DNA from: Bacteroidia bacterium
Lineage (GTDB): Bacteria > Bacteroidota > Bacteroidia > J057
DNA length: 64,000 nucleotides
NCBI GenBank assembly: GCA_033391075.1
Contig: JAWPMV010000001.1
Span: forward strand, 7,688,001-7,752,000
Direction of reading: 5' to 3'
Positions 19,065 to 27,792 of this stretch are shown here, in pieces. Below the pieces are notes generated by a model. The model made no database searches. It had not been told where the DNA came from and saw nothing but the letters and a program-made list of their open reading frames with translations. Position 1 is the stretch's first letter; every line of letters starts with the position of its first letter. The position numbers and the translations under genes were made by a program.

Positions 19065-20120
19065 GTGCGAAGACATATTGCGGTTCTGATAATCACTTGC
19101 TCAATCCTGTGCCTGCAGGCGCAAACGGAATTGCGTTGGCCTGCTCAGGCGGGTTTTAGCTTTTCCGGTATATCTTATACAGGAGATTATTCTGAGGGAG
19201 CTTCCTCCCTTTCCCGGGTCTATCCCGGAGCCAATTTTTCAATACAGTCCTCCAATCCGCGACCACTAAAACTTCAGCTGAATGCCGGCTTTGGGAAATT
19301 TGCGGAGCAATACGATACGGATTCTCCCAATATCCCACCCGGAGTTGAGATCCCTACTTTTATTGAAACCAGTTTTATCTATGGAGACTTAAGGCTGAGG
19401 TATCACTTTTTCAACAATAAGAACTTTCAACCCTATCTCTCAGCGGGTGCCGGGATTATGTTTTTTAGTCCCAAAGATCAGGATGGGAAAAGGCTCGTTA
19501 GAAGAACCTCTACTCGCCTGGAAGGAGAAGATTTTAATGATATTATTCCTGAACTGCCCTTAAGTGCAGGATTTTATTTTCATATGACTCAACAGGTGTG
19601 GATGGATATTTCCTATACCTACCGATATACACCAACCGACTACCTGGATAATCTGGGTTTGGCAGGAGAAAATAACGGCTTTGATGTGTTACACTCCATC
19701 AATCTGGGGCTACATATCACCCTGGGACCCAAACCAGAAGTCTCTCAAGCAGTATCGGAAAGTCCTGTACTAAGTCCTATGGAAGAGACGGATAGCATGG
19801 CGGTGAAAACGGAAGGGGAAGCAACAACTGAAGTCGATTCAGAGGAAAACAATTCAGCTGAAAAACCCATGAGTCCTGCCTTGAAAGAGGTCTTAGACAC
19901 TGCGGCAAAAGACCAGGAAGATTGGCTAAAAAAAGCGGAAGAAGCCATTGAGAATGATGATTTTATCTATTATCGGGTAAAGCGGGGAGAGGATTTGGAA
20001 AAGCTTGCAAAGAAATTTCATATAACGGAGGAGATGATTCGCAAAATAAACTTCCTTTCTTCTCCCAGAATTAAAGCAGGTAGTATGCTCCGACTTCCGA
20101 ATATGGGGATAGATTATTAG
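19065..20120 (+). CDS. Outer-membrane beta-barrel protein with LysM domain
   Basis: 351 residues from GTG 19065. Signal peptide ending LCLQAQ, then an eight-strand-like barrel (about 25-225, with FIYGDLRLRYHFF and a glycine-rich PYLSAGAGIMFFSP strand), an acidic Ser/Glu linker (about 230-295), and a C-terminal LysM (YYRVKRGEDLEKLAKKFH to MLRLPNMG). LysM binds peptidoglycan, so the protein probably ties outer membrane to wall, like an OmpA substitute. The next gene is its paralogue without LysM. Confidence 0.82.
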   Translation: MRRHIAVLIITCSILCLQAQTELRWPAQAGFSFSGISYTGDYSEGASSLSRVYPGANFSIQSSNPRPLKLQLNAGFGKFAEQYDTDSPNIPPGVEIPTFIETSFIYGDLRLRYHFFNNKNFQPYLSAGAGIMFFSPKDQDGKRLVRRTSTRLEGEDFNDIIPELPLSAGFYFHMTQQVWMDISYTYRYTPTDYLDNLGLAGENNGFDVLHSINLGLHITLGPKPEVSQAVSESPVLSPMEETDSMAVKTEGEATTEVDSEENNSAEKPMSPALKEVLDTAAKDQEDWLKKAEEAIENDDFIYYRVKRGEDLEKLAKKFHITEEMIRKINFLSSPRIKAGSMLRLPNMGIDY

Positions 20121-20169
20121 GCCTTGCTTTTCCTGCTAAATAGCTACCTTTATATCTAAAGAAAATTTA

Positions 20170-21009
20170 ATGAGACCTCTGGCTTTTTTGCTGTGTATGA
20201 TTTGTGCATCCGCCTTGTCCGCTTTCGGGCAGGATACAGCAAAATCCGCTCCCTTACAGCTAGGGATCGGTCTCAGTGCCAATTCCTATATTGGAGATTT
20301 GAATTATCGCGATGATTCTCCTTTGCGGGCTTATCCAGGGGTCAATTTTTCTCTTCAGTTTGATACTAAAAAAGCCTTTGGTCTTCAGGTGAATTCAGGT
20401 TTCGCGCGCATTACCGAACAAAATGATGCAGCTGCCCTGGATGGCATTGGCGAGTACAATCCCAATCGTTTCGTCCAAACCTCATTTTTCTATCTGGACT
20501 TGAGATTGAGGCGCTACTTCCTGCGAAAACAAAATATTAGACCCTTCCTGGCAGCCGGCATAGGCTTTGTCTCTTTTAATCCAGAGGATGTCGAAGGAAA
20601 CTTTTTACTGGAAAATATCTTTACTCGCCTTCCAGAAGAAGAAAATTATCTGACCCTGGTAGCTCAATTTCCCTTACAAGCAGGTATTCAGATTCAACTC
20701 AATCCCACGATGAACCTGAATCTATCAGCCGTTTATCGCTTTGTTTCTTCAGACTATGTTGATAATATTTCTGCTTTTGGGCGAAGGAACGGCAATGATG
20801 CCCTGCTTTCAGCCCAGGCCGAACTGCTCTTTTCTATTGTAGGTAAAGAGAAAGAAAAAGTTCCTGTGATCCCCAAAGAAGAACCAATGCCCTTTATTGC
20901 GAAAAGTTATGATTTCCTGATGTTATGGGAGGAAGAAAATATTCGCGACCTGAGCAGGCAAGTCGAACCCGTTGATTACCCCAAATCCAAAAAGCATAAA
21001 GATTTATAA
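20170..21009 (+). CDS. Outer-membrane beta-barrel protein, paralogue of the preceding gene
   Basis: 279 residues. Signal peptide ending SAFGQ. The barrel aligns with its neighbour over the whole domain: SYIGDLN against SYTGDYS, YPGVNFSLQ against YPGANFSIQ, FFYLDLRLRRYF against FIYGDLRLRYHF, FVSSDYVDN against YTPTDYLDN. It lacks the LysM and instead ends in a charged tail. The gap of 49 nt suggests one transcript after a tandem duplication. Its last 34 nt overlap the convergent gene. Confidence 0.8.
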   Translation: MRPLAFLLCMICASALSAFGQDTAKSAPLQLGIGLSANSYIGDLNYRDDSPLRAYPGVNFSLQFDTKKAFGLQVNSGFARITEQNDAAALDGIGEYNPNRFVQTSFFYLDLRLRRYFLRKQNIRPFLAAGIGFVSFNPEDVEGNFLLENIFTRLPEEENYLTLVAQFPLQAGIQIQLNPTMNLNLSAVYRFVSSDYVDNISAFGRRNGNDALLSAQAELLFSIVGKEKEKVPVIPKEEPMPFIAKSYDFLMLWEEENIRDLSRQVEPVDYPKSKKHKDL

Positions 21010-21746
21010 TCCTCCTGCCAGATGAAGAATTTTCGCCAGATAAAAAAGGTAGACCAGGAAATTCCTTTTAGTTGTGAAGCCGTTTTTCGAGCCATTTGAA
21101 TTTTCTCCTTTTCAAGTATGGCTATTTCCTGATCCCAGCCGCCATTAGGGTTTTTGTGTGGATAGCTTAGAATTTCTTTATCCCCAATGATCAGGTGATC
21201 CAGATAATCTGCCGTTTTATGCCCCCAAAGCTTTTCGATTTTGCTATGTAAGAACGGGAATCTATCATCCAGGCGATAAATGACCTCACAGGCATGGTAG
21301 TCGGATTGAAAATTCTGCTCATAGGACTTATGGACATTTTCGGAAGGCGGCATTGCCGAATTTCCATCCACCAAATTCAAAAAGTGTTTTTTTTCATCCT
21401 GCTCTACCCAAACTCCTCCACTGCTCTGGTAGAGAAAATGACTGAGTGGCTGTTCCCACAACTTTTGCCCAGCCTTGGCATCAAATATATAAATGCCTTT
21501 GGTCATGGGAAGGCCCGGGTCTTCAAATCCATTTAAAATCAATTTGCCCTGACTACAGGCTTGCAATTGATACCACCAACTCAATTCCTCCTCAATCGTC
21601 CAAATTTCACCACTTTTCAGGTCGAGGTAGATCAATTTCAGGGTTTTATTTTCCTTATCGCGGAGCTCAATTGCCAGGGCATCTTCGGAGTCATCGCAGA
21701 TCACCTGAGCCAATTGCTCTTTAAAATTGACCTTCTCTACCTTCAT
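20976..21746 (-). CDS. DUF4905-type protein
   Basis: 256 residues with no signal peptide. Repeating beta motifs of propeller type (IYIFDAKAGQKLWEQPL, IYLDLKSGEIWTIEEEL) and tryptophan-rich blades; it matches what I recall of DUF4905, a Bacteroidota-only family of unknown role. The C-terminus overlaps the convergent barrel gene by 34 nt. Confidence 0.7.
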   Translation of the reverse strand: MKVEKVNFKEQLAQVICDDSEDALAIELRDKENKTLKLIYLDLKSGEIWTIEEELSWWYQLQACSQGKLILNGFEDPGLPMTKGIYIFDAKAGQKLWEQPLSHFLYQSSGGVWVEQDEKKHFLNLVDGNSAMPPSENVHKSYEQNFQSDYHACEVIYRLDDRFPFLHSKIEKLWGHKTADYLDHLIIGDKEILSYPHKNPNGGWDQEIAILEKEKIQMARKTASQLKGISWSTFFIWRKFFIWQEDYKSLCFLDLG

Positions 21747-21792
21747 AGACCAAAGGAAGTCGAAAAATGGGGAAGAGACAAGTTCAAATATA

Positions 21793-22647
21793 TCAATTGA
21801 GGTAGGTATACTTCCACCAGGGACTTTCGGAAGGATCTTTTCTACTGCGGTGTTTGAGGCTTGGCGGGAATTTGATACGAGGAAAATATTTTTTCAATTC
21901 TTCCCAGTTTTTGCTCTTTTCTTCCATCTCCCCAACCAGATAGAGGTCAACCTTGGCACCTTTATGTAAAAGAGTAGAACTCAATTGAATGAAATACACC
22001 AGGTCCAGCACATTACGGTAGGGATATCGCTGGATAAATTCGAGCTTATCTCGTTTAAAGCCTGAAATATTGACATGTTCATCCATGAGATGAATCAGGA
22101 TCAGAGGCTTTAGGGAATTGTGCAGAAGATTTCCCAGCCGAAAGGAAAGTTCACTCCCGGAAGCCAATTCATAGGTGGGGAGATATTCATTGAGGAGGTC
22201 GATCCATAGTTGAGGAGGGATGAAAAGGCCCGCGATATCGGACTTAGCGATAGAATGATAATAAATATCTTCTTTTCCGATATCCTCATTCAACATAAAA
22301 CGGGCAAAATCGTATCGTTCCTGAAGGAAATCCTCCTGATCTGGAATCAGGCAAAATTCTGTATCGATATAAACTTTGATGGAGGCAAAACTGTGAGACA
22401 AAAGTTTTTCCTGTTCGAATGCATACCGTAGAAACAAAACATCTACCGATTGCTGGGAGTTGTAATACTCTTTGCAATACACCAGCTCCTCTCGAGGTCC
22501 GAGTAAGGCAAAATATATCCTAAGCGGCTGGATGAAAATCACCAGTCGGCAGGTATTGTGAGCAAAGAAACCCTTTGTTTCCGCGTGAGCGGTAGATTCG
22601 AAAAGCATTCCTTTTGAAAAAAATCTTGAGTCGGGAAATATCGACAC
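21793..22647 (-). CDS. DUF3822-like protein
   Basis: 284 residues, soluble, with an actin-like two-half look: an early strand pair (RLVIFIQPLRIYFALLG) and a later one (LDLVYFIQLSSTLLHKGAKVDLYLVGE). This resembles DUF3822 of Bacteroidota, of unknown function. In other genomes that family is often next to rsmD; here it is 19 kb away. An alternative start is the ATG at 22608. It lies 46 nt upstream of the DUF4905 gene on the same strand. Confidence 0.65.
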   Translation of the reverse strand: MSIFPDSRFFSKGMLFESTAHAETKGFFAHNTCRLVIFIQPLRIYFALLGPREELVYCKEYYNSQQSVDVLFLRYAFEQEKLLSHSFASIKVYIDTEFCLIPDQEDFLQERYDFARFMLNEDIGKEDIYYHSIAKSDIAGLFIPPQLWIDLLNEYLPTYELASGSELSFRLGNLLHNSLKPLILIHLMDEHVNISGFKRDKLEFIQRYPYRNVLDLVYFIQLSSTLLHKGAKVDLYLVGEMEEKSKNWEELKKYFPRIKFPPSLKHRSRKDPSESPWWKYTYLN

Positions 22648-22864
22648 AGCTTTTTAGAAATTCAACACGATTAATAGTATATATGCAACACATACTCATC
22701 CGCACTATACTTTTTCCCTTCTGGGTAATCAAATAAGCAAGTTTTTGCGTTATAGTGTCAGGAAGGGTATCTCTTTATTTAACTGTAGAAATGTCAGAAA
22801 GACGAGTATTTCTCTTCGAAAAAAGACGTATCTTGACCTTATCCTAATTTAATATATATATCCT

Positions 22865-23479
22865 ATGCGAAAGATAATATTAGGTCTCCTTATCCTTTTG
22901 GGGCTGGGAGCCACAGAGCTCGAAGCACAAATCGCCGATAAATTACTACCCTATTCCGGTCTGAACTATCAATTCGTCAGACAATTTGATCTCCTGGGCA
23001 GTGGCCAGGAATTTCAGAATAGCTATTATACATTTGGTTTAGGTACTTATTATGCCGCCGTTCATAGAAATGATGTCGTAAGTGCTGGTCTGGATGCTGG
23101 TGTGAATTTTGGATTTAGCTTTCCACGCACAGCAACAGGAACCCGTGCAACCATCTTTACTCAGGTGCCCGTTTTGCTGATGGGTAGAGTAGGAGCAGGA
23201 GCAACTAAATACAATGAACAAGGCATTGGTTTTGGGGCGGGTATCGGAGGTACTTTCACCTATTTCAATAACTTTGATAGCCGTTCCGTAAAATACCGAA
23301 CCAGCTTTGTAAATCCTGCGGTAGCAGCACAGGTGATGCTGAGAAACCGGGGAGGAGTACTGATGATCAGAGGTACCTTCTCGCTATCACAGGTTGAAAG
23401 TGATTTCAATTTTGATGATGGAACGACTTTCCGTTTCGGACTGAGTAGTTGGGGAATTGGTATTCTGACCAGTTTCTAG
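22865..23479 (+). CDS. Secreted outer-membrane beta-barrel protein, unknown
   Basis: 204 residues. Signal peptide MRKIILGLLILLGLGATELEA, then alternating strands rich in Gly and aromatics (YYTFGLGTYYAAVH, GIGFGAGIGGTFTYF) ending LSSWGIGILTSF with the C-terminal aromatic residue typical of outer-membrane barrels. It is isolated, with its own terminator. Confidence 0.75.
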   Translation: MRKIILGLLILLGLGATELEAQIADKLLPYSGLNYQFVRQFDLLGSGQEFQNSYYTFGLGTYYAAVHRNDVVSAGLDAGVNFGFSFPRTATGTRATIFTQVPVLLMGRVGAGATKYNEQGIGFGAGIGGTFTYFNNFDSRSVKYRTSFVNPAVAAQVMLRNRGGVLMIRGTFSLSQVESDFNFDDGTTFRFGLSSWGIGILTSF

Positions 23480-23498
23480 GAAGTCCCTATAAAAGAAC

Positions 23499-23541
23499 AA
23501 AAGCTCCATTGGCAGGTTTTGCTAATGGAGCTTTTCTTTTG
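23499..23541 (+). terminator. Terminator after beta-barrel gene
   Basis: AAAAGCTCCATT at 23499-23510 pairs with AATGGAGCTTTT at 23524-23535, loop of 13 nt, followed by CTTTT. Confidence 0.85.
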
Positions 23542-23598
23542 TTCCATTTTGTTTTTTGTGAAATTCTGTGCCTATTTCCCTTATAAATTGTAAATGCT

Positions 23599-24384
23599 AT
23601 GCGAAAACTACTAATACCCATAATTTCCCTTTTGTTTTTCTTTTTTGCCTGTGATATGGCTAAAGAAAGTACCCAAAGTGATTCAGCAACGCCTATGCAG
23701 GAAGAAATCAATCCTGCAGCCGAAGGCTTTGATATGGCCGGGTCAGATAAAGAAGCTATTGCTATTGCTGATGAAGTAATGGAAGCAATGGGAGGTCGGA
23801 AAGCCTATGATAATACTCGCTTTCTTTCCTGGAATTTCTTTGGATTTCGCAAGCATGTTTGGGATAAACATAGTGGAGATGTGCGCATCGAAAATGTCCG
23901 AAATGGGGAGTTGTTCCTTATGAATATCAATAGCATGAAAGGACGGGCCTTTGTGAAAGGGGAGGAAATTACAGAAGCTGATTCTTTGGGGAAAATGATG
24001 GAAAAGGCAAAATCAGCCTGGATCAATGATGCCTATTGGTTGGTAATGCCATTCAAACTGAAAGACTCCGGAGTAACCTTGACCTATGCAGGAGAAGATA
24101 CTACCCAGAGTGGAGCTACTGCAGATGTTTTGGAACTGGTTTTTAAAGAAGTGGGAGTAACACCTCAGAACAAATACCAGGTCTGGGTGGAAAAAGAACC
24201 GAGACTAATCACCCAATGGTCTTATTATCCGACTCAGGAAGATGCTGAGCCCCGTTTTATTACGCCCTGGATAAATTATGAGAAACACGGGGATATCCTT
24301 ATATCCGGTGATCGTGGGGAGCGGAAGCTATCTGAAATAAGTGTGAGCCAGGAAATGGACGCTGCTATATTTACGCAGCCCTAG
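23599..24384 (+). CDS. Lipoprotein, DUF6503-like
   Basis: 261 residues. Lipobox LFFFFAC near residue 18. The globular part begins with ADEVMEAMGGRKAYDNTRFL, then WNFFGFRKHVWDKHSGDVRIE and ends in a beta-rich half with WVEKEPRLITQWSYY. The layout recalls outer-membrane lipoprotein sorting folds and the DUF6503 group; the assignment is weak. Likely anchored in the periplasm or outer membrane. Confidence 0.7.
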   Translation: MRKLLIPIISLLFFFFACDMAKESTQSDSATPMQEEINPAAEGFDMAGSDKEAIAIADEVMEAMGGRKAYDNTRFLSWNFFGFRKHVWDKHSGDVRIENVRNGELFLMNINSMKGRAFVKGEEITEADSLGKMMEKAKSAWINDAYWLVMPFKLKDSGVTLTYAGEDTTQSGATADVLELVFKEVGVTPQNKYQVWVEKEPRLITQWSYYPTQEDAEPRFITPWINYEKHGDILISGDRGERKLSEISVSQEMDAAIFTQP

Positions 24385-24387
24385 GGA

Positions 24388-25356
24388 TTAAATATAGATC
24401 CCAATCAAATTTCCCATAAAAAGGAAGTATAGTAATAGAAGTACAAGGCCTTCCCAGCGACTTACTTCTCTGTCGAGTACGACAAAGAAAAAAAGCAGGG
24501 AAGCGATAAGCATTACGGGTATACTAAACTCCAGGATGCTTGCTGGGACAACTATTTCTCCAAATAGTCGGGGTATACCCATGACGGCAAATACATTGAA
24601 GATGTTTGATCCCAAAACATTTCCAACGGCCATTTCCCCATTTCCCATTCTCACGGCTACGATGGATACAACCAGTTCAGGTAAGGAAGTGCCAATAGAT
24701 ACTGCGGTTAGGGCTATCAATTCTTTTCCGACCTCCATGATTTCGGAGAGTCTCACAATAGCCTGTACATTATATTCCGCAGAGAAATAAATAATGGTAC
24801 TCGAGATCAGTAGAATAATGGGCTCCTTCCAGGACACGATCTGTTTGTTTTCCTCGTCCGGAACATCTATTCCCAGACTACTTGCTTCCTCATTTCGGCC
24901 CAATTGCAAGACATAAATAAGATAGACCAGCATACCTGACAGACAGATAATTCCCTCAAAAAGAGAAAAATCCCCATCCAGGACGCAAACAAAAAGGATA
25001 AAGGCCGCGCCAAGAACCATGGGCATATCTACCCGCATGACATCAAACTGTAAGGTAATCTTGTTTCCCAGGATACCTACGATAGCCAAAACCAGACAAA
25101 TGTTGGCAATATTGGAACCTACTACATTGCCCAAAATGATCTCTGAATTGGGCGGATCTCCCAGAATCGCTACCATGGAAGTAACCAGTTCTGGTAGAGA
25201 GGTACCCATAGCAATCAGCGTAACACCCACTATAAAAGGAGGTATACCTACGGCCAAACCAATCCGCTCAGAGGCTTTTATAAAAAAATCTGCTGAGAAG
25301 ATCAGGGTTACAAGGGTAAGTATAAAAATCAGGCTCCAAAAGAGGATGTCCGGCAT
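24388..25356 (-). CDS. Calcium/sodium antiporter (CaCA family, YrbG type)
   Basis: 322 residues, about ten membrane helices in two inverted halves. Both alpha-repeats are clear: GTSLPELVTSMVAI with GNVVGSNIANICLVL, and GTSLPELVVSIVAVRMGNG with GNVLGSNIFNVFAVMG, each supplying an acidic ion ligand. It exchanges Ca2+ for Na+ or H+ across the inner membrane. Stop is 3 nt from the convergent lipoprotein stop. Confidence 0.93.
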   Translation of the reverse strand: MPDILFWSLIFILTLVTLIFSADFFIKASERIGLAVGIPPFIVGVTLIAMGTSLPELVTSMVAILGDPPNSEIILGNVVGSNIANICLVLAIVGILGNKITLQFDVMRVDMPMVLGAAFILFVCVLDGDFSLFEGIICLSGMLVYLIYVLQLGRNEEASSLGIDVPDEENKQIVSWKEPIILLISSTIIYFSAEYNVQAIVRLSEIMEVGKELIALTAVSIGTSLPELVVSIVAVRMGNGEMAVGNVLGSNIFNVFAVMGIPRLFGEIVVPASILEFSIPVMLIASLLFFFVVLDREVSRWEGLVLLLLYFLFMGNLIGIYI

Positions 25357-25769
25357 AGAAAAAGCTTTGCAAGATCAAGGTACGCAGCTTAATAAACTGT
25401 TGTTACAGCTTTGCTGTTCAATTTTTTAAGACTGCTAAGATATTCAATTGTTTCGGTTTTTTGCCGAAATAAGTTTTTGGCGATAAATATGAGCTTTCTA
25501 AGCTACTTAGCTAAGCTTGGAAAGAGGATTTATCTGCATTTTTGGTCAAATTCTTAGCTCTACGTTTTTGACGCTAATATCCTTTTTTGTCATCTTTTCT
25601 TTATTTTTCCTCAAATTGGCCTACTTTTTTTGCTAATAGTTAATTTTTATTTCGATTATCTCTTTGCCCTAACACTTTCATTTGATCTCTTGCGTTTATT
25701 AAATGGATATAGAATAAAAGTTTTTTAATTTTGTAAGAGCTACATAAACACTGGCGAGACCCATAGCCA
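25357..25769. other. AT-rich intergenic region
   Basis: 413 bp with no gene. Near 25505 there is a small palindrome around TTAGCTAA. A TAATTTTG box at about 25727-25734 may belong to the promoter of the next gene, but no TTTG is at the right distance. Nothing else seen. Confidence 0.4.
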
Positions 25770-26429
25770 ATGAAAGCTAAAAGTATCCTACTGTACCTTA
25801 CCTTGTTACCCTGCCTATTATTTAGTCAGGACCAGACATTGGTGGGCCTTAACTTATCTCCTCTTCTAATCAATACGGTAGACCTCCAATTGGAAAGGCA
25901 TATTATGCCAAATTTGGCTCTCCAATTCGGAACCGGTTTTCGTCTCCAGTCCAGAGACGGTTCAGATCCTGTCTCTCCAGGATTTTTGTCTGACTATGTA
26001 GCCTTAAGGAATAGAGCCGCATATGCAAGTCTGGGAGTAAGGTTTGCCCGACCGGATGAATGGGATTATCCCTATATCGCCTTTGAGGTCGTTACTTCCT
26101 ACTTCAATGAGTTGATTGTACCTCCTGCCGGGGATGGAATCCCCGCTATGCCTCCCAGAAATGTAAAGGATTTTAAAGTAGGAGTAAATGCCAATATAGG
26201 CTTTATGCTTCGATTGGCGGACAAACTTTACCTGGATATGGGGATTGAAATGGGATATGCCAGTCCCCGACCCAAGCATGATGTGCTTGCATATTATTTG
26301 CCGGGTATGGGCATCAGTACCTTTGGCCTCGGAAGAATTGGAGTGGATGGCGGCTATTTTCAACCAACCCTTGCCATCAAATACCTCCTGAAAGAAGACA
26401 AACGTATTCGCATCAGACGAAAGATTTAG
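25770..26429 (+). CDS. Secreted beta-barrel-like protein, unknown
   Basis: 219 residues. Signal peptide ending LPCLLFSQ, then alternating strands (LALQFGTGFRLQSR, YASLGVRFARP, IGFMLRLADKLYLDMG), consistent with a small outer-membrane barrel. The tail is basic (DKRIRIRRKI). No family recognised. Confidence 0.7.
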   Translation: MKAKSILLYLTLLPCLLFSQDQTLVGLNLSPLLINTVDLQLERHIMPNLALQFGTGFRLQSRDGSDPVSPGFLSDYVALRNRAAYASLGVRFARPDEWDYPYIAFEVVTSYFNELIVPPAGDGIPAMPPRNVKDFKVGVNANIGFMLRLADKLYLDMGIEMGYASPRPKHDVLAYYLPGMGISTFGLGRIGVDGGYFQPTLAIKYLLKEDKRIRIRRKI

Positions 26430-26502
26430 GTCCATTTCTCCTCCTCATAATTTATTTTTATAAATCAGCCATTAGCTGGGAAGTTTTCCCGTAATTTGCG
26501 CC

Positions 26503-27747
26503 ATGCCAGGAATATCCCTCATTACAATTGGAAATGAGCTTCTTCGTGGGCGGATCGTCAATACAAACGCAACAGAAGCTGCCAAAATCCTCAGAAAATA
26601 TGGATTCTCCCTGAATCGGGTACTCAGCATATCTGATACGAGAGAAGCGATTCTACAAGCAGTCGAACAGGAGCTGCTCGAGCATGAGATCGTGATTCTG
26701 TCAGGAGGATTAGGCCCTACACGAGATGATATTACCAAACATACCCTGCTCGAATGGAGCAATAGCGAATGGGTATGGGATCCCGGGACCCTGGCGTTTT
26801 TGGAGAAAAGATATGAAAGACGCAAAAGAGCTTTTACAGAGCTTACCCGTCTTCAGGCTCGAGTGCCCTCAGCCTGTGAAGTGATCCACAATCCCAATGG
26901 TACAGCACCCGGTATGATGTTCAGACATAAAGGCCGTATGCTATTCTCTTTCCCCGGAGTACCTTTTGAGATGTTGTACCTATTGGAGCATGGGGCTGTA
27001 CCAAAGATCAGAGAAGCTTTTCCTGCTTCTTTTTACAAAAGTGGGCTAATCCGTGTTGCAGATATCGCCGAATCAGCAGTGGCAGAAAGGTTGGATGAAT
27101 TAGAGCGGGCATTTCCCGCTGGAATGTCTTTAGCCTACTTGCCCCGGCATGATGGGCTTTGGCTGGAATTGAGTATCCAAAGGCCGGCAGCGGAGGAAAC
27201 TCTGGCTCAGCAAATCCTGGAGGATGAATTGAAGAAGATGACGGATATTATGCAGGACAAAGTGTATGCTAAAGGAGACCATCCGATCACAGAGGAGATG
27301 AGAAGGCTATTTACACAAAATAATTTGACCCTGGCAGTAGCCGAAAGTTTGACCGGAGGTAATGTTTCAGCCAAACTTGTAGAGGTCTCTGGAGCCTCAA
27401 ATTACTACAAAGGATCTGTAACAGCTTATGCTGTGAGCGCAAAAGAAAAAATTTTAGGACTTCCATCGGAGCTTATCGAAAAATATGGCGTAGTTTCTGC
27501 GGAAGTAGCGAAAGAAATGGCTATTGGGGTCAGGAAACTCTTACAAACAGATATTGGATTAGGAACTACTGGTTTCGCTGAAGACAATGGCGAAGTCAAG
27601 GCACATGCATTTCTGGGATTTGCAGACCAGAGACATGCCGACTCGAAAGAAGTAAGACTCGTGTACGATCGCAAGGTAAATATAGAACGCTGTTCAAATT
27701 ATCTGATCCAATGGTGTTTGAAAAAAGTAAGAGAGACTTTGGACTAA
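26503..27747 (+). CDS. cinA: CinA family protein, full length
   Basis: 414 residues. N-terminal molybdopterin-binding-like domain (1-170; TIGNELLRGRIVNTN, ILSGGLGPTRDDITK) and C-terminal CinA deamidase domain (about 260-410; AVAESLTGGNVSAKLVEVSG, GSVTAYAVSAKEKILG). In characterised homologues these hydrolyse ADP-ribose and deamidate NMN in pyridine nucleotide salvage. It is 45 nt before the E2 gene on the same strand. Confidence 0.92.
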   Translation: MPGISLITIGNELLRGRIVNTNATEAAKILRKYGFSLNRVLSISDTREAILQAVEQELLEHEIVILSGGLGPTRDDITKHTLLEWSNSEWVWDPGTLAFLEKRYERRKRAFTELTRLQARVPSACEVIHNPNGTAPGMMFRHKGRMLFSFPGVPFEMLYLLEHGAVPKIREAFPASFYKSGLIRVADIAESAVAERLDELERAFPAGMSLAYLPRHDGLWLELSIQRPAAEETLAQQILEDELKKMTDIMQDKVYAKGDHPITEEMRRLFTQNNLTLAVAESLTGGNVSAKLVEVSGASNYYKGSVTAYAVSAKEKILGLPSELIEKYGVVSAEVAKEMAIGVRKLLQTDIGLGTTGFAEDNGEVKAHAFLGFADQRHADSKEVRLVYDRKVNIERCSNYLIQWCLKKVRETLD

Positions 27748-27792
27748 GACCCCAAATTTGCATTTTTGTAAGGACTCGTTAACACAAACAGA

